Shown here piece after piece: positions 41,717-48,581 of a stretch of 55,329 bases of DNA (its first letter is position 1; every line of letters begins with the position of its first letter). Under the pieces are notes generated by a model, which saw nothing but the letters and a program-made list of their open reading frames with translations, had not been told where the DNA came from and ran no database searches. The DNA comes from SIG701 sp045539595 (GTDB lineage Bacteria > Bacillota > Clostridia > Oscillospirales > CAG-272): the NCBI GenBank assembly GCA_045539595.1, contig JAZQFQ010000045.1, positions 1 through 55,329 on the forward strand, read 5' to 3'. The position numbers were made by a program, and so were the translations under genes.

Positions 41717-43876
41717 TCAGTTCATGGTATTGGCCGTTTCCCGAAGCACATCCTGTGCCGTTGCCCGCAATGCGGCATGATCGGGCCGGGACAGATCGGG
41801 ATCCGCCTCCAGAATCAGCCGGGCTTCCTCCATGGCCGCCGCCAGGATTTCCACATCCCCCGGCCCCGCCGCCACAGGCAGACGGATGTCGCCGTGCTGG
41901 CGGATCTCGCCGCCCGTTTTGAGAAAATCACCGGGGCCACGGAGTTTCAGATCTTCCTCCGCGATGGCGTTGCCGTCGTGGTTTTTTTTGAGCACATCCA
42001 GTCGTGTCCGGGCATCGCCGCCCTTCGCGTCCGACACCAGCACGCAGTAGGATTTCGCCTTGCCGCGGCCCACCCGGCCGCGAAGCTGATGCAGCTGGGA
42101 CAAGCCGAACCGATCGGCGTTTTCGATGATCATCAAGGTGGCGTTGGGCACGTTGACCCCCACTTCAATCACGGTAGTAGACACAAGAATGGAGATCTCG
42201 CCCTCGCTGAATGCCTGCATAACCCGATCCTTCTCGGCATTCTTCATCTTACCGTGGACAAAGGCCACGGTTAGATCCGGGAAGGTGGCCGCGATGGTTT
42301 GTGCAAACTCCACCGCCGCTTTCAGGGGCGGTTTTTCGTCCGCATCCCTCTCTGCGCCAAAAATCAGATCCGCCAACTCCTCGGGATCGTCGGGAATTTT
42401 GATTTTCTTATCCGGATTCTCCTCCACAGAGGGGCACACGATGTACACCTGATGCCCCCCGTCCGTTTGCTTCCGGATAAAGGCGTTGAGCCGGGCGCGA
42501 TAGCTTTCATCCACCACGAAGGTGTCCACCACCTGCCGGCCCGGCGGCATTTCATCCAGCCGCGACACGCGGATGCCGCCATACGTCACCAGCGACAGCG
42601 TCCGCGGAATCGGTGTGGCACTCATCACCAGCACGTGGGCCGATTCGTTCTTCTCCGCCAAGGCGGCACGCTGGCGGACGCCGAAGCGGTGCTGTTCGTC
42701 CTCGATCACCAGACCCAGGCGATCAAACTGCACACTGCTGTTCAAAAGAGCGTGGGTTCCCACCGCCACCACAGCCCCGCCCGGGCGGGCCAGGGATTCG
42801 CATACGGCGCGGCGCTGTGCACCTGTCACGGCACCGGTGAGCAGTACGCACTCGATCCCCAACCGGCCAAGCAATCCGGACAACTCCCGATAATGCTGGA
42901 CCGCCAGAATTTCCGTGGGTGCCATAAGGGCTGTCTGGTAGCCGTTCCGTGCGGCGATATAGGCCGCCGCCGCCGCGACGGCGGTTTTTCCCGATCCCAC
43001 ATCACCGATGAGGATCCGATTCATGCGCCTGCCACCGGCCATATCCGCGGCAATTTCGGCGACGGATCGCTTCTGTGCACCGGTAAGATCGTAAGGCAAT
43101 GCCCCGGCAAAGGGCGCAATATCCCCCTCCGGCATCCGTACACCGGCGGTGTCCGGTTGAGTGGCGGACGCCACCGCCAGGCCGAGGGAGAAATACTCCT
43201 CGAAAATCAATCGGCGGCGGGCACGGATCAGGGCATCCCCATCCTCGGGAAAATGGATATTCTGCATGGCATAAGCCAGGGTGCACAGGGACTGTCGGCG
43301 CACCACCTCCGGGGGGAGCACCTCCGGCAGATGAGTGCCCACGCTGTGCAAAGCGTCCCGGATCAGCTGAGACAGAATCTTCTGGGACAGTCCGGATGCG
43401 AGGGAATACACCGGAACGATGCCCGGCAATACCACCCCGGGAGCGCATGCTTCCCAGATCGGCGATGCCATTTTGATCGTGCGGCCCTCCGCACTCACCC
43501 GTCCGAAAAAGCGGAACTCCCCGCCGGTGTGGAACACGTTTCGCAGGAAATTCTGATTGAAATAGGTGATCTCGCAAGTGCCGGTTTCATCAAAGGCGCG
43601 GAATCGCAAGATGGACATCCCCCGCCGGATCATGCGGTAATTCGGCTCGGCCGACACCGTCAGAAGCAGTGAAACCGGCATACTGTCCCCCCGGCGGGCC
43701 ATCTCCGCCGCTTCGGCGACGGTTTTCACATTGCCGCGGCACTGGTATCCCCGGGGAATATGGTACAAAAGATCCCGCACGCATCCGATTCCCAGGGACG
43801 CAAGCGCGGCCTGCCGGGCGGCCCCTACGCCCCGCATGGCGGACACGGGAGACTCCCACGTCAGCAATTCCCTCAC
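41717..43876 (-). CDS. recG: ATP-dependent DNA helicase RecG
   Basis: A branch-migrating helicase that remodels stalled forks, about 719 aa here. The N-terminal part has GVGAARQAALASLGIGCVRDL and the wedge/OB region (MPVSLLLTV, then ITYFNQNFLRNVF). Helicase motifs: Walker A GDVGSGKTAVA, IEDEQHRFGVRQR (DEQH box), MSATPIPRTL, TTVIEVGVNVPNATLM, and QLHQLRGRVGRGK. The likely start is GTG 43876 or TTG 43867 (an AGGTGAGG sequence lies near the TTG); upstream in-frame ATGs fall at or beyond the promoter. The exact start is therefore uncertain by a few codons. Confidence 0.95.
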   Translation of the reverse strand: MRELLTWESPVSAMRGVGAARQAALASLGIGCVRDLLYHIPRGYQCRGNVKTVAEAAEMARRGDSMPVSLLLTVSAEPNYRMIRRGMSILRFRAFDETGTCEITYFNQNFLRNVFHTGGEFRFFGRVSAEGRTIKMASPIWEACAPGVVLPGIVPVYSLASGLSQKILSQLIRDALHSVGTHLPEVLPPEVVRRQSLCTLAYAMQNIHFPEDGDALIRARRRLIFEEYFSLGLAVASATQPDTAGVRMPEGDIAPFAGALPYDLTGAQKRSVAEIAADMAGGRRMNRILIGDVGSGKTAVAAAAAYIAARNGYQTALMAPTEILAVQHYRELSGLLGRLGIECVLLTGAVTGAQRRAVCESLARPGGAVVAVGTHALLNSSVQFDRLGLVIEDEQHRFGVRQRAALAEKNESAHVLVMSATPIPRTLSLVTYGGIRVSRLDEMPPGRQVVDTFVVDESYRARLNAFIRKQTDGGHQVYIVCPSVEENPDKKIKIPDDPEELADLIFGAERDADEKPPLKAAVEFAQTIAATFPDLTVAFVHGKMKNAEKDRVMQAFSEGEISILVSTTVIEVGVNVPNATLMIIENADRFGLSQLHQLRGRVGRGKAKSYCVLVSDAKGGDARTRLDVLKKNHDGNAIAEEDLKLRGPGDFLKTGGEIRQHGDIRLPVAAGPGDVEILAAAMEEARLILEADPDLSRPDHAALRATAQDVLRETANTMN

Positions 43877-43898
43877 CTCGTTTCGATGTTCTGCCAAT

Positions 43899-43927
43899 AT
43901 TATACACGATTTTAAAAGCATTTGCAA
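43899..43927 (-). promoter_or_regulatory. recG promoter
   Basis: Minus-strand TTGCAA (43922-43927), 17-bp spacer, TATAAT (43899-43904). The start site would fall near 43891, leaving a 15-25 nt leader before the recG start. Confidence 0.7.
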
Positions 43928-43950
43928 GGATTCCGCATTTTGTCTGTTAT
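43922..43950 (+). promoter_or_regulatory. Divergent promoter candidate for the PPK2 gene
   Basis: TTGCAA (43922-43927, the same palindromic hexamer used by recG), 17-bp spacer, TGTTAT (43945-43950, four of six consensus bases). Plausible, but the -10 is weak. Confidence 0.4.
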
Positions 43951-44001
43951 GCCGCATCCATGCGGCGGCATACTAATAAAAAACAAAAAGGATACACACA
44001 C

Positions 44002-44766
44002 ATGATTGACGAAATGCGGACGGAACATGCGGAGGAAATCGATCTGGTTCTTCCGCCGAAGGGGCGGCTGGACACGGTGGATCTGTCACTCAGAGCGGAT
44101 CCCGCCACATACAAAAAATCCCTGAGGGAGCTGCAGGATCGGATCGCCGACATCCCCCGGCAGCTGAAGCAGGCGGGACAATCCCTGATTCTGGTCTTTG
44201 AAGGATGGGACGCGGCGGGAAAAGGGGGCTGCATCCGCCGCCTCACCGACGCCCTCCGGGAGGATCGGTTTCAGGTGTTCCCCACCTCCGCCCCCACCGC
44301 GGAAGAAAAAGCACGACACTACCTGTGGCGATTCTGGCGGACCTTTCCGCCGGTGGGAGCGATTGCCATCTATGACCGCAGTTGGTACGGACGGGTACTG
44401 GTGGAGCGGGTGGAAGGATTGGCAACAGAAGACGAATGGATGCGTGCCTATGATGAAATCATCAACATGGAGCACACACTTATCCATGGCGGGGCAATTT
44501 TGTGCAAATTCTGGCTGGAGATATCCCCCGTGGAGCAGCTGCGCCGCTTTGAGGCACGCATGAGCAATCCCGAAAAGCGGTGGAAGCTGACCCGGGAAGA
44601 CTGGCGCAACCGGGGCAAGCGGGATGTCTATCTTACTGCCATCGAGGATATGTTTTCCTTCACGGACACAACGGAAGCACCGTGGACGATTGTCCCCGCA
44701 GAGGACAAAAAATTCGCCCGTTTGTATATTCTTCGACAGATTCTGGAAGCCGTCGAAAAGAACTGA
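44002..44766 (+). CDS. Polyphosphate kinase 2 family protein
   Basis: A 254-aa PPK2-fold enzyme that transfers phosphate between polyphosphate and nucleotides. Walker A FEGWDAAGKGGCIRRL near residue 70, lid/Walker B AIYDRSWYGRVLVERVEG near 120, followed by FWLEISPVEQLRRFEAR and WTIVPAEDKKFARLYIL. The complete single-domain form. I chose ATG 44002 with AAAGGAT upstream; the longer frame overlaps the divergent recG gene and was rejected. Nucleotide specificity (AMP, ADP, GDP) is not inferable by eye. Confidence 0.92.
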   Translation: MIDEMRTEHAEEIDLVLPPKGRLDTVDLSLRADPATYKKSLRELQDRIADIPRQLKQAGQSLILVFEGWDAAGKGGCIRRLTDALREDRFQVFPTSAPTAEEKARHYLWRFWRTFPPVGAIAIYDRSWYGRVLVERVEGLATEDEWMRAYDEIINMEHTLIHGGAILCKFWLEISPVEQLRRFEARMSNPEKRWKLTREDWRNRGKRDVYLTAIEDMFSFTDTTEAPWTIVPAEDKKFARLYILRQILEAVEKN

Positions 44767-44811
44767 CACCCATTTTCGCCACAGATTCTTAACAATATTC
44801 CACCAAATCCC

Positions 44812-44841
44812 TTGACGCAGTATAATTGTGTGCGGTATAAT
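44812..44841 (+). promoter_or_regulatory. Promoter of the GrpB-PPase-NUDIX gene
   Basis: TTGACG (44812-44817), 18-bp spacer, TATAAT (44836-44841). It is followed by an ~85 nt leader containing the hairpin at 44855-44892. Confidence 0.65.
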
Positions 44842-44854
44842 AATTAGTATAATT

Positions 44855-44892
44855 AAAATTTGCGTTTTTTCTCCACGTTAACGCAAAATTTT
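44855..44892 (+). other. Leader hairpin
   Basis: An inverted repeat of 12-13 nt arms with one bulge (44855-44866 with 44880-44892), core TTTGCGTT/AACGCAAA, and a T-rich loop. There is no downstream U-tract, so it is not a terminator in this direction. It may be an operator or an mRNA structure in the 5' leader. Confidence 0.4.
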
Positions 44893-44929
44893 ACGGATAC
44901 AGAATGACGGAAAGGGAGGTGAGCACAAA

Positions 44930-46213
44930 ATGGCCGGCCATGAAATCGTATTGAGCCGTCACGCCGCCTACTGGGAAAATGACGCCAAACTGGCCAGACT
45001 TGCCCTTCGCAAAAAGCTGGGCGATCTTGCCTCCTCTGTGCAGCACATCGGCTCCACCTCCGTGCGTGGTATCCTCGCCGTGCCCGTCATCGACATTGCG
45101 GTGGGGCTGTCCTCCACAGCCAACGTGCCCGCCGCCCTGAAACGACTGCATGAGATGGGCTATCGCCGCATCCCGGCCGATGCCACGGGATGCATCCGCA
45201 TGGCCAAGCAGAAGCGAAGCACGGGATGTGACTCCCACCGTCTCTGGATCACGCTGGACGGCAGTCAGGCATGGAACGATCTGATTACGTTCCGCAATTA
45301 TTTGTATAACCATGTGTTCACCGCCAACGAGTATGAACAGTTGAAAATAAGTTTGCTGCCGCAATATGCCAAGGATCCCATCGGGTATTCCCACGCAAAA
45401 TCCGAGTTTATTCAGCGAATTCTTCGTTTGAGTATGACGGATCGGTTTCTGGGCCGCCGATTGACCATTGTGGTGGATCGGCCTGCCGGATCCGTCCATC
45501 CCGATCATCCCGACATCCGCTATCCCATCAATTACGGATATGTGCCGGGAATCCTGGCCGCCGACGGGGAGGAAATGGATGCCTATATTTACGGCGTCAG
45601 CCAGCCCCTTCGCCGATTTACGGGAACGGTTATCGCCGCGGTTCATCGCCGCAACGATACGGAGGACAAGCTGGTGGTGGCTCCCACGGGCATGGTGGCC
45701 TATGAGCCGCAGATTGCCGAAGCCGTCCATTTCATGGAGCAGTATTACGACACCAGTCTGGTGTGCATATACGAAAAATCCTGCGGTGCCATCATTTACC
45801 GGATTCGCGACGGGGTTATTGAATATCTGGTGCTGTATCAGCACCGGTCCGGCACATGGAGTCTGCCCAAAGGGCATGTGGCCGCCGGGGAAACGGAGCA
45901 GCAGACGGCCCTGCGGGAAATCTGGGAGGAAACCGGTCTGACCGTCACCCTGCGGGAAGGATTCCGCCGGGAATTGTCCTACACGGTATCCGCCAAGGCA
46001 CTGAAGCATGTGGTGTTCTTCCTGGCTAAAGCAGAGGGAGAGTTGACACTGGGCGAAAACGAGATTTCCGACTACATATGGGCGGAAAAAAACGCCGCCA
46101 TCCGCCGTCTGGGCGGCCGGAATATGGGCAAGGTAGTGGAAGCAGCGGAAAGTTTCATCCGCACCGGCATGAATCGGGGAAAACGCGCCCATCCTCCGAA
46201 GCAACCCTTGTAA
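44930..46213 (+). CDS. GrpB-domain / inorganic-pyrophosphatase-like / NUDIX fusion protein
   Basis: A 427-aa cytoplasmic protein with three parts. Residues ~1-165 are GrpB (UPF0157), a nucleotidyltransferase-like fold (VQHIGSTSVRGILAVPVIDIAV, then YNHVFTAN). Residues ~172-290 resemble soluble inorganic pyrophosphatases (VVDRPAGSVHPDHPDIRYPI, then NYGYVPGI, then DGEEMDAYI). Residues ~295-415 are NUDIX with the full box GHVAAGETEQQTALREIWEE followed by TGL (GX5EX7REUXEEXGU). The order suggests a nucleotide or pyrophosphate-linked housecleaning role; no substrate can be named. The start has GGGAGGTGA upstream and its own promoter. Confidence 0.87.
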   Translation: MAGHEIVLSRHAAYWENDAKLARLALRKKLGDLASSVQHIGSTSVRGILAVPVIDIAVGLSSTANVPAALKRLHEMGYRRIPADATGCIRMAKQKRSTGCDSHRLWITLDGSQAWNDLITFRNYLYNHVFTANEYEQLKISLLPQYAKDPIGYSHAKSEFIQRILRLSMTDRFLGRRLTIVVDRPAGSVHPDHPDIRYPINYGYVPGILAADGEEMDAYIYGVSQPLRRFTGTVIAAVHRRNDTEDKLVVAPTGMVAYEPQIAEAVHFMEQYYDTSLVCIYEKSCGAIIYRIRDGVIEYLVLYQHRSGTWSLPKGHVAAGETEQQTALREIWEETGLTVTLREGFRRELSYTVSAKALKHVVFFLAKAEGELTLGENEISDYIWAEKNAAIRRLGGRNMGKVVEAAESFIRTGMNRGKRAHPPKQPL

Positions 46214-46236
46214 ATCCTAAGCTGTACGGTTCTCCT

Positions 46237-46276
46237 CGCCGCAAAGTATGACGCATACTTCGCGGCGTTTTTCTTT
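46237..46276 (+). terminator. Rho-independent terminator
   Basis: Stem CGCCGC + AAGTATG (46237-46250) with CATACTT + GCGGCG (46254-46267), one mismatch, a 3-nt loop, then TTTTTCTTT (46268-46276). Located 24 bp past the fusion gene. Confidence 0.85.
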
Positions 46277-46307
46277 GCATTTTCCCGTTGTATTTGCGCC
46301 GATCGGC

Positions 46308-46336
46308 TTGATTTCGCAAAAATAGTATGCTATAGT
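46308..46336 (+). promoter_or_regulatory. Promoter of the nitrilase-family gene
   Basis: TTGATT (46308-46313), 17-bp spacer, TATAGT (46331-46336), about 33 nt before the ATG at 46369. Confidence 0.65.
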
Positions 46337-46368
46337 GTTCACAAAACCACAGTTTTCGAGGTGTACTT

Positions 46369-47289
46369 ATGCGTATTGCCGTTACCCACCAGAAGCCCCG
46401 TTATGAATACGATATGTTCCGGGAAAAGCCGGATTTGCCCTTTTTGCGTCAGATGCTGGAGCCCACCATGGAGGATTGCTATGCCATGCTGGAGCAAGCG
46501 GGCAAGGGCGGTGCGGATCTGGCCGTAACGATTGAGACGGTCAACAGCTGTATTGCCTACGGCGACACCCGTTTTTCCTATCCCGAAGTGTACGACGGAC
46601 TGGACGGCCCGCAGATCCGGCGTTTCTCCCAAATCGCCAAAACCTACGGCATGCACATCGTGGCCGGATTGTTTGTGACCATCGATCACAAAACCTACAA
46701 CTGCGCCGTGCTGTTTGACAGCAAAGGCGAGATTGTGGGCGTTCACAAAAAGGTGCATCTCCCGGCCGGTGAGGAATGGTGCGTTACCCCCGGCGACCGC
46801 TTTGAGGTATTCGAGACGGAACTGGGCAACATCGGGATGCTGGTCTGTTGGGATATGCAATTTCCCGAGGCGGCCAGAGAGCTGGCGCTGGGCGGTGCGG
46901 ATCTGATTGCCTGCCCCACCTGGGGATGGGAGAACATTTACGGATTATCCCGGGCGTACGAGAACAGCGTCACCATTGCCGCCGCCATGGGCATCCACGC
47001 GGCAGGATTGCCGGACTACTGCGATCCCAGCTGCATCGTGGACAACATGGGAAAGATTGTGGCTGTATCTCCCTATAGAGATCAGAACTATCTGGTCATC
47101 GGTGATGTGGACATCAAAAAGGGACCCGCACCCCAGTACGGATCCAACTATTTCTATCCCTCGGATTCCATGCGGAAGACACGCTTCAGCCAGCGGAAGC
47201 CGGGCAGTTATCGCCTGATCAACCGGCCGCTGCAGGAAACGCCCTTGTATCAGCGGTATTTCGGCACGAAGGATGAGTCAAACAAATAA
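46369..47289 (+). CDS. Carbon-nitrogen hydrolase (nitrilase superfamily)
   Basis: A 306-aa amidase-type enzyme. The catalytic triad is visible: Glu in VTIETVNS near residue 57, Lys in VHKKVHLPAGEEW near 127, and Cys in GMLVCWDMQFPEAAREL near 163. Length fits the family. It probably hydrolyses an amide, nitrile or carbamoyl substrate; which one is not visible. Single-gene unit with its own promoter and a shared terminator. Confidence 0.92.
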   Translation: MRIAVTHQKPRYEYDMFREKPDLPFLRQMLEPTMEDCYAMLEQAGKGGADLAVTIETVNSCIAYGDTRFSYPEVYDGLDGPQIRRFSQIAKTYGMHIVAGLFVTIDHKTYNCAVLFDSKGEIVGVHKKVHLPAGEEWCVTPGDRFEVFETELGNIGMLVCWDMQFPEAARELALGGADLIACPTWGWENIYGLSRAYENSVTIAAAMGIHAAGLPDYCDPSCIVDNMGKIVAVSPYRDQNYLVIGDVDIKKGPAPQYGSNYFYPSDSMRKTRFSQRKPGSYRLINRPLQETPLYQRYFGTKDESNK

Positions 47290-47302
47290 TGCGGACCAAA
47301 AC

Positions 47303-47330
47303 AAAACCGTCGGATTTCTCCGACGGTTTT
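47303..47330. terminator. Bidirectional terminator between the hydrolase gene and rplL
   Basis: A perfect 12-bp stem (47303-47314 with 47319-47330) and a 4-nt loop with A4 and T4 at its ends. It serves both convergent genes. Confidence 0.88.
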
Positions 47331-47349
47331 ATTTGCATGTAAGCGGAAA

Positions 47350-47727
47350 TTACTTGATTTCTACTTCTGCGCCAGCCTCAGACAGCTGCTTCTGGATAGC
47401 CTCAGCGTCAGCCTTGGATACGCCTTCCTTCAGGGTCTTGGGAGCACCCTCAACCAGCTCTTTTGCTTCCTTCAGGCCCAGGCCGGTGATCTCACGAACA
47501 ACCTTGATAACAGCCAGCTTGTTGCCGCCGAAGTTCTTCAGAACTACGTCGAACTCGGTCTTCTCTTCTGCTGCGGGAGCGGCTGCGCCTGCTGCTGCGC
47601 CTGCTACTGCTACGGGAGCTGCGGATACGCCGAATTCCTCTTCGATTGCCTTTACGAGGTCGGCCAGTTCAAGAATAGTGAGAGCTTTGATCTGCTCAAT
47701 GATCTGAGTGGACTTTTCGTTTGCCAT
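47350..47727 (-). CDS. rplL: 50S ribosomal protein L7/L12
   Basis: A 125-aa stalk protein that recruits translation factors. The N-terminal dimerisation helix (KSTQIIEQIKALTILELADLVKAIEEEFG), an Ala/Pro hinge (residues ~40-55) and the C-terminal domain (TEFDVVLKNFGGNKLAVIKVVREITGLGLKEAKELVE) are all present. I chose ATG 47727 (MANEKS) with GGAGG 9 nt upstream; ATG 47733 is only 3 nt from it. Follows rplJ by 48 bp. Confidence 0.97.
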   Translation of the reverse strand: MANEKSTQIIEQIKALTILELADLVKAIEEEFGVSAAPVAVAGAAAGAAAPAAEEKTEFDVVLKNFGGNKLAVIKVVREITGLGLKEAKELVEGAPKTLKEGVSKADAEAIQKQLSEAGAEVEIK

Positions 47728-47775
47728 TTTCATTATCCTCCAAATTTGTCGTTTTTTAATTAAATTACGCAGAAA

Positions 47776-48309
47776 TTACGCTTCTGCTGCGGGAGCTGCT
47801 TCCTCGGCAGCACCTTCGCCGTTCTTGTCGATAATTGCCTGCAGGGCGAATGCCAGGCTGTACAGAGGTCCCTGGATGCTTCCAAGAATCTTGCCGACCA
47901 GTACGTCCTTGGACGGAATGCTTGCCAGTTCGTTTACACCGGCTGCGTCCAGAACCTCACCGTCAACGAAACCGCCGCGAAGCTCGAAAGACTCGATCTT
48001 ATCCGCATACTCCTTCAGGATCTTTGCGGGTGCAACCTGATCTTCAAAGCTGATTGCCACAGCGTTCATGCCGGTCAGCTCGCTCTTCAGAGCAGCGAAA
48101 CCTGCATTGTCGCATGCACGGCCGATGATGGAGTTCTTCAGAACGGTGTATTCTACGCCGGCCTTACGAAGAGCTGCACGCATCTTTGTATCGTCCTCAA
48201 CGGTGATACCCTCATACTTTACGAGAACACCGGAAGCAGCGCGACCCATTTTCTCAGCGAGAGTCTCAACAGCGAGTTTTTTCTGCTCCAGTACTTTTGC
48301 GTTAGGCAT
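47776..48309 (-). CDS. rplJ: 50S ribosomal protein L10
   Basis: A 177-aa protein that anchors L7/L12 dimers to 23S rRNA and represses its own operon. N-terminal MPNAKVLEQKKLAVETLAEKM, then RKAGVEYTVLKNSIIGRA and the C-terminal Ala/Glu-rich L12-binding helix. GGAGGAG lies upstream of the ATG. Preceded by an L10 leader and attenuator. Confidence 0.97.
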   Translation of the reverse strand: MPNAKVLEQKKLAVETLAEKMGRAASGVLVKYEGITVEDDTKMRAALRKAGVEYTVLKNSIIGRACDNAGFAALKSELTGMNAVAISFEDQVAPAKILKEYADKIESFELRGGFVDGEVLDAAGVNELASIPSKDVLVGKILGSIQGPLYSLAFALQAIIDKNGEGAAEEAAPAAEA

Positions 48310-48354
48310 TTGGATCTCCTCCTTGTAAAAGTTTGCTCACAGACCGCAGGCAAC

Positions 48355-48465
48355 AAAAAATGTCTTTTTCCGGACAGCCGAAAAAAGACATAATACATAC
48401 ATATTAAATCTCTCCTCGGCAGGAAAGCTTTCGCTTTTACCGGAACCTGCTGTCTTTGGATCAAC
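48355..48465 (-). promoter_or_regulatory. Ribosomal protein L10 leader with transcription attenuator
   Basis: The minus-strand leader contains the typical AAAGACAGCAGG and CCTGCCGAGG halves of the L10-binding structure (about 48415-48460). A terminator hairpin follows (48361-48390: stem TGTCTTTTTTCGG with one G-T pair) and an U6 run (48355-48360). The leader's AAAGACA can pair with TGTCTTT of the terminator arm, the basis for switching between antitermination and termination. Confidence 0.82.
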
Positions 48466-48472
48466 ACAAGTT

Positions 48473-48501
48473 ATTATACTTGCTTCTCACTGGTTTGTCA
48501 A
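48473..48501 (-). promoter_or_regulatory. rplJL promoter (perfect consensus)
   Basis: Minus-strand TTGACA (48496-48501), exactly 17 bp, TATAAT (48473-48478). Strong housekeeping promoter just upstream of the L10 leader. Confidence 0.92.
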
Positions 48502-48581
48502 TACCTTTTTGCAAGTTTTTTCGCATTTTTGCGATTTTTCCGAAAAACGAGGGCGTGCCGCGGCACCCCCTCTGGGATATA

